In this document: piece by piece, positions 4,318 through 6,383 of the stretch
How positions within the stretch are numbered: position 1 is the first letter of the stretch
Layout: the number at the start of each line of letters is the position of its first letter
Source: an uncultured Eubacteriales bacterium
GTDB taxonomy: Bacteria; Bacillota; Clostridia; Christensenellales; CAG-314
Direction: 5' to 3'
Assembly (NCBI GenBank): GCA_948938605.1
Contig: CARAIG010000054.1
Location: 1-6,383 of the forward strand
Length of the DNA stretch: 6,383 nt
Translations under genes and position numbers: made by a program
Notes under the pieces: model-generated
Told to the model about the DNA's origin: nothing
Database searches by the model: none
Seen by the model: the letters and a program-made list of their open reading frames with translations, nothing else

Positions 4318-5472
4318 TTAACGGGTGACTTTTTCCCAAACGGATTTTGGGGTAGTTTTGGCTATGCCGAGCTGCTCCTTAATTGTGTCGGATATTACGT
4401 CAAAACCTTTAAGCGTGCCTAGGTTTGTAGGAACAATATCGCATCCGTACATAAGCAACGGTGTGTATTCCCTTGTGTGGTCGGTATGCGCTTTATGCGT
4501 CGGATCGCAACCGTGGTCGCCCGTAATATACAGCACGTCGTCGTGATGCAAAATTTTAACAAGTTCGCCCACTTTTGCGTCAATTTCTTCCAATGCTTCG
4601 GCGTAACCGAATACGTCTCTGCGGTGACCGTACTTCATATCGGTGTCGACTAAATTGACAAATACAAGTCCGTCAAAACGTTCGCGTGCAATTGCAAGAG
4701 TTTGGTTTAATCCGTCAAGGTTACTTGCAGTGTGTATACTGCGCGTAATTCCCCTACCGTTAAAGATGTATTCTATTTTACCTACGGCTACGCTTTGCAT
4801 ACCGGCGTCCTTAACGCAGTCAAGCAACGTCACTCCGGTAGGATCGAGCGAAAAGTCCTTGCGCTCGGCTGTGCGCGTAAAGGGATATTCACCTGTAAAC
4901 GGACGTGCAATGATACGTCCTACGCCAAATTCACCAGTGCAAAGTTTGCGGGCTTTTTCGCACATTTGATACAGTTCGTCAATTGTATACTTGTCCATAT
5001 GGACAGCAATTTGCAAAACGCTATCAGCCGAAGTGTAAACTATGGGATATCCCGTTGCAAGGTGTTCGCGGCCGTAATCCTTTATTACTTCGGTTCCGCT
5101 GTACGGTTTGTTGCAAAGTATTTTAGTGCCGAGTTCTTTTTCCAACTTAGCGACAAAGTTTGGAGGAAAGCCGTTAGGAAACGTCGGCAACGGCGATTTG
5201 GTTATAACTCCCGCCATTTCCCAGTGTCCTACGGTAGTATCCTTGCCCTTGGATGCTTCTTCCAAACGAGCATAGGCTCCGCTCGGCATACGGTCGTCGT
5301 TATATGTGCCGTCAATACTATACAACCCCATATCCGCCATATGGGGAAGATTAAGGTCGTAAGCGTGTCGAACGTTCTTTAACGTATTGGCACAAAAATC
5401 GTCGTTAAACTTTTTACAATCGGGCATAGCACCTATACCGAACCCGTCGATAACGAGAATAAAAGCTCTCAT
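4318..5472 (-). CDS. deoB: Phosphopentomutase
   Basis: DeoB interconverts ribose 1-phosphate and ribose 5-phosphate (also the deoxy forms), linking nucleoside breakdown to the pentose phosphate pathway in the cytoplasm. It belongs to the alkaline phosphatase superfamily and uses two manganese ions and a phosphothreonine. Seen: metal-binding Asp9 in VIDGFGIGAMPD; the KDTTVGHWEMAG segment with nucleophile Thr79; LVDTDMKYGHRRD with Asp278 and His283; TGDHGCDPTH with Asp319 and His320; and HTDHTREYTPLL with His332. At 384 residues it is a normal length, and no key residue is missing. AGGAG at 5481-5477, four bases before the ATG, supports the start. It has its own promoter (5534-5506) and terminator (4295-4262), so it is probably a single-gene unit. 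In Bacillus drm/deoB is followed by punA and then dacF; punA is not found here. Confidence 0.97.
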   Translation of the reverse strand: MRAFILVIDGFGIGAMPDCKKFNDDFCANTLKNVRHAYDLNLPHMADMGLYSIDGTYNDDRMPSGAYARLEEASKGKDTTVGHWEMAGVITKSPLPTFPNGFPPNFVAKLEKELGTKILCNKPYSGTEVIKDYGREHLATGYPIVYTSADSVLQIAVHMDKYTIDELYQMCEKARKLCTGEFGVGRIIARPFTGEYPFTRTAERKDFSLDPTGVTLLDCVKDAGMQSVAVGKIEYIFNGRGITRSIHTASNLDGLNQTLAIARERFDGLVFVNLVDTDMKYGHRRDVFGYAEALEEIDAKVGELVKILHHDDVLYITGDHGCDPTHKAHTDHTREYTPLLMYGCDIVPTNLGTLKGFDVISDTIKEQLGIAKTTPKSVWEKVTR

Positions 5473-5496
5473 AACACTCCTAGAAAAAATTTATTC

Positions 5497-5515
5497 TTGA
5501 TAACAATTATATCAA
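5497..5515. promoter_or_regulatory. Dyad overlapping the deoB -10 and start site (operator candidate)
   Basis: TTGATA (5497-5502) is mirrored by TATCAA (5510-5515) with a seven-base centre. It covers the -10 box (5511-5506) and the expected start at about 5499, where a bound repressor would block polymerase. deo genes are commonly controlled by nucleoside-responsive repressors, but no regulator is visible here. Confidence 0.35.
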
Positions 5516-5534
5516 ATATTTTATTTTTAGACAA
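5506..5534 (-). promoter_or_regulatory. SigA-type promoter of deoB
   Basis: Minus strand: -35 TTGTCT (5534-5529), 17-base spacer, consensus -10 TATAAT (5511-5506) with an extended TG one base before it. The -35 box abuts the stop codon of the upstream membrane-protein gene. Confidence 0.8.
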
Positions 5535-6110
5535 TCAAATTAGCATAGTTAATATCTTTAATATAACGAACATCGAAATTATTTTGCAAACAAAGCCGAC
5601 GAATAACACAAACTGTAATTCCTTAGAGTCACATATCGATTCGGTAAAAGACCGACAAACAGGCGGCTCGATCATACAGCAAAAATATGCAAAACACATA
5701 GTAGTCAGCCAAATAAGCACCACCGTTATTACATACATTATACCCCAAACGGTAGAATACACAAATACTGCCGCTGTTGTGGCTCCGCAATAAATACACG
5801 CAACTAAATTGACAAAAAAGGTTAGATAATGTGTTACACGAGTCATATTGCACAAAGCGTATAACAAATACAGCACTACACAGGCAAATAAGTACGACAT
5901 AAACACGCCGAAACCCGCTTCGGGAAGTTTGCTTGCATACGAGCATCTGTTATAATACCACCAACCGTAATTGGATATGCAAAAAAACACTATGCCCAGT
6001 ATGAAGCCTATCAGCGTCACCGCAGCGCAAAAAACGAATGTCCATCTACGTTCGCGGACTTTGCAGAATATATCGCAAAACTTGTATTTGATTGAAACAA
6101 AAAAGCCCAT
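5535..6110 (-). CDS. Cys-rich membrane protein with about five transmembrane segments (SpoIIM-like?)
   Basis: A 191-residue protein with hydrophobic segments at about 24-46, 66-87, 95-117, 121-146 and 166-190, and a basic N-terminus. Fifteen cysteines, several inside the membrane segments, are unusually many. I see no catalytic motif. Topology, length, the first segment (FVFCAAVTLIGFILGIVFF) and the place between spoIVB and deoB recall SpoIIM, a five-segment membrane protein of the forespore-engulfment machinery whose gene lies near xerD and deoB in Bacillus. However, the Gly-rich KG core of SpoIIM is not obvious, so this is only a guess. The ATG at 6110 lies within the 3' arm of the spoIVB terminator and has no Shine-Dalgarno sequence. 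No good alternative start with a ribosome binding site appears downstream, so expression would need read-through. A diverged unrelated membrane protein is the alternative. Confidence 0.75.
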   Translation of the reverse strand: MGFFVSIKYKFCDIFCKVRERRWTFVFCAAVTLIGFILGIVFFCISNYGWWYYNRCSYASKLPEAGFGVFMSYLFACVVLYLLYALCNMTRVTHYLTFFVNLVACIYCGATTAAVFVYSTVWGIMYVITVVLIWLTTMCFAYFCCMIEPPVCRSFTESICDSKELQFVLFVGFVCKIISMFVILKILTMLI

Positions 6111-6126
6111 ATCAATTAATATGAGC
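6099..6126 (-). terminator. Intrinsic terminator after spoIVB, overlapping the next start codon
   Basis: Minus strand: GCUCAUAU (6126-6119) pairs with AUAUGGGC (6112-6105) over eight pairs including one U-G that exists only on this strand; the loop is UAAUUG, followed by six U (6104-6099). It starts 18 bases after the spoIVB stop. The AUG within AUAUGGGC is the annotated start of the membrane-protein gene. Confidence 0.8.
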
Positions 6127-6143
6127 CGTTAGTTTAAAATATG

Positions 6144-6383
6144 TTAGTTTGTCAACATCCACTTGGCGTACATTCCGTAACCGCGCGTAGGATCGTTGAC
6201 GAACACGTGAGTAACCGCGCCGACTACTTTGCCGTTTTGCACTATCGGACTGCCGCTCATTCCTTGCACTATTCCGCCTGTCTTTTCCAACAATACGGGA
6301 TCGGTAATATGGATAACCATACCCCTGTCGTCCTTTGCCGTTTGCGGAACAGCCTTAACTATTTCGATGTCGTAAACCTCACG
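6144..6383 (-). CDS. spoIVB: SpoIVB serine peptidase (S55), C-terminal end (cut by window edge)
   Basis: SpoIVB is made in the forespore, acts in the intermembrane space and cuts SpoIVFA, releasing the SpoIVFB protease that activates pro-sigma-K in the mother cell. The last 79 codons are here, read in frame from 6383 to the TAA at 6146-6144. They contain GGIVQGMSGSPIVQNGKVVG, with the catalytic serine in GMSGSP (about residue 43 of the fragment), and then AVTHVFVNDPTRGYGMYAKW, both highly typical of the family's C-terminal S55 domain. The PDZ domain and membrane anchor lie outside the window. It indicates a sporulating organism or one with that ancestry. An intrinsic terminator follows. In many Clostridia spo0A follows spoIVB; that is not the case here. 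The frame is intact and the identification is firm. Confidence 0.95.
   Translation of the reverse strand, partial: REVYDIEIVKAVPQTAKDDRGMVIHITDPVLLEKTGGIVQGMSGSPIVQNGKVVGAVTHVFVNDPTRGYGMYAKWMLTN

Noticed and set aside
4732..5382. 216-codon open frame on the plus strand opposite deoB
   Set aside because: It lies wholly antisense to a complete, motif-perfect deoB, has no ribosome binding site and shows no recognisable domain.
1..6383. CRISPR array, rRNA, tRNA, insertion sequence or phage genes
   Set aside because: No regular direct-repeat array, ribosomal motif, tRNA fold, transposase or integrase motif was seen on either strand.

Overview
The window reads as chromosomal DNA of a low-GC Gram-positive, spore-forming bacterium of the class Clostridia, probably an uncultured gut-type lineage. 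The grounds are a SpoIVB (sporulation sigma-K checkpoint) gene, AGGAGG-type ribosome binding sites, SigA-like promoters with 17-base spacers, U-tailed intrinsic terminators, and the neighbourhood S2P protease/scpA and deoB/dacF, which is known from Firmicutes. Species cannot be named from the sequence alone. Every convincing gene lies on the minus strand, so the text below follows the direction of transcription from high to low coordinates.

Layout. (1) 6383-6144: C-terminal end of SpoIVB, closed by an intrinsic terminator at 6126-6099. (2) 6110-5535: a Cys-rich protein with about five membrane segments, whose apparent start codon lies inside that terminator; its position and topology recall SpoIIM, but this is not proven. 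(3) 5472-4318: deoB (phosphopentomutase) with its own promoter and a strong terminator. (4) 4204-3890: an intergenic stretch holding a promoter with perfect -35 TTGACA, a nested long-stem RNA of about 137 nt that begins at the predicted +1 and ends in a terminator, and an alternative antiterminator pairing. It looks like a cis-acting leader (attenuator or riboswitch-like) or a free small RNA. (5) 3914-2897: a visibly AT-richer two-gene unit, a SHOCT-domain membrane protein followed by a three-segment membrane protein. The first gene has a good ribosome binding site and ATG, but an A8 run separates that ATG from the reading frame. (6) 2753-1614: a DacF/PBP5-like D-alanyl-D-alanine carboxypeptidase. 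(7) 1613-1032: no protein gene, but a long hairpin, short tandem repeats, an independently promoted small RNA (1261-1172) and the promoter for the next operon. (8) 1031-1: site-2 protease family gene overlapping scpA by one base; scpA runs off the window.

How the genes fit together. SpoIVB, DacF and the SpoIIM-like protein belong or may belong to the cell-envelope side of sporulation. DeoB feeds pentose phosphates from nucleosides into central metabolism, and in B. subtilis deoB and dacF lie close together. Here they are separated by the AT-rich SHOCT unit with its structured leader, which looks like an insertion into a conserved neighbourhood. ScpA (chromosome condensation) with an upstream M50 protease is a common Clostridial pair.

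The most interesting non-protein content is the two structured RNA loci (4204-4033 and 1296-1172), the hairpin at 1395-1460 that shares an apical sequence with the former, and the possible slippage switch in front of the SHOCT gene. None could be assigned to a known RNA family by eye.
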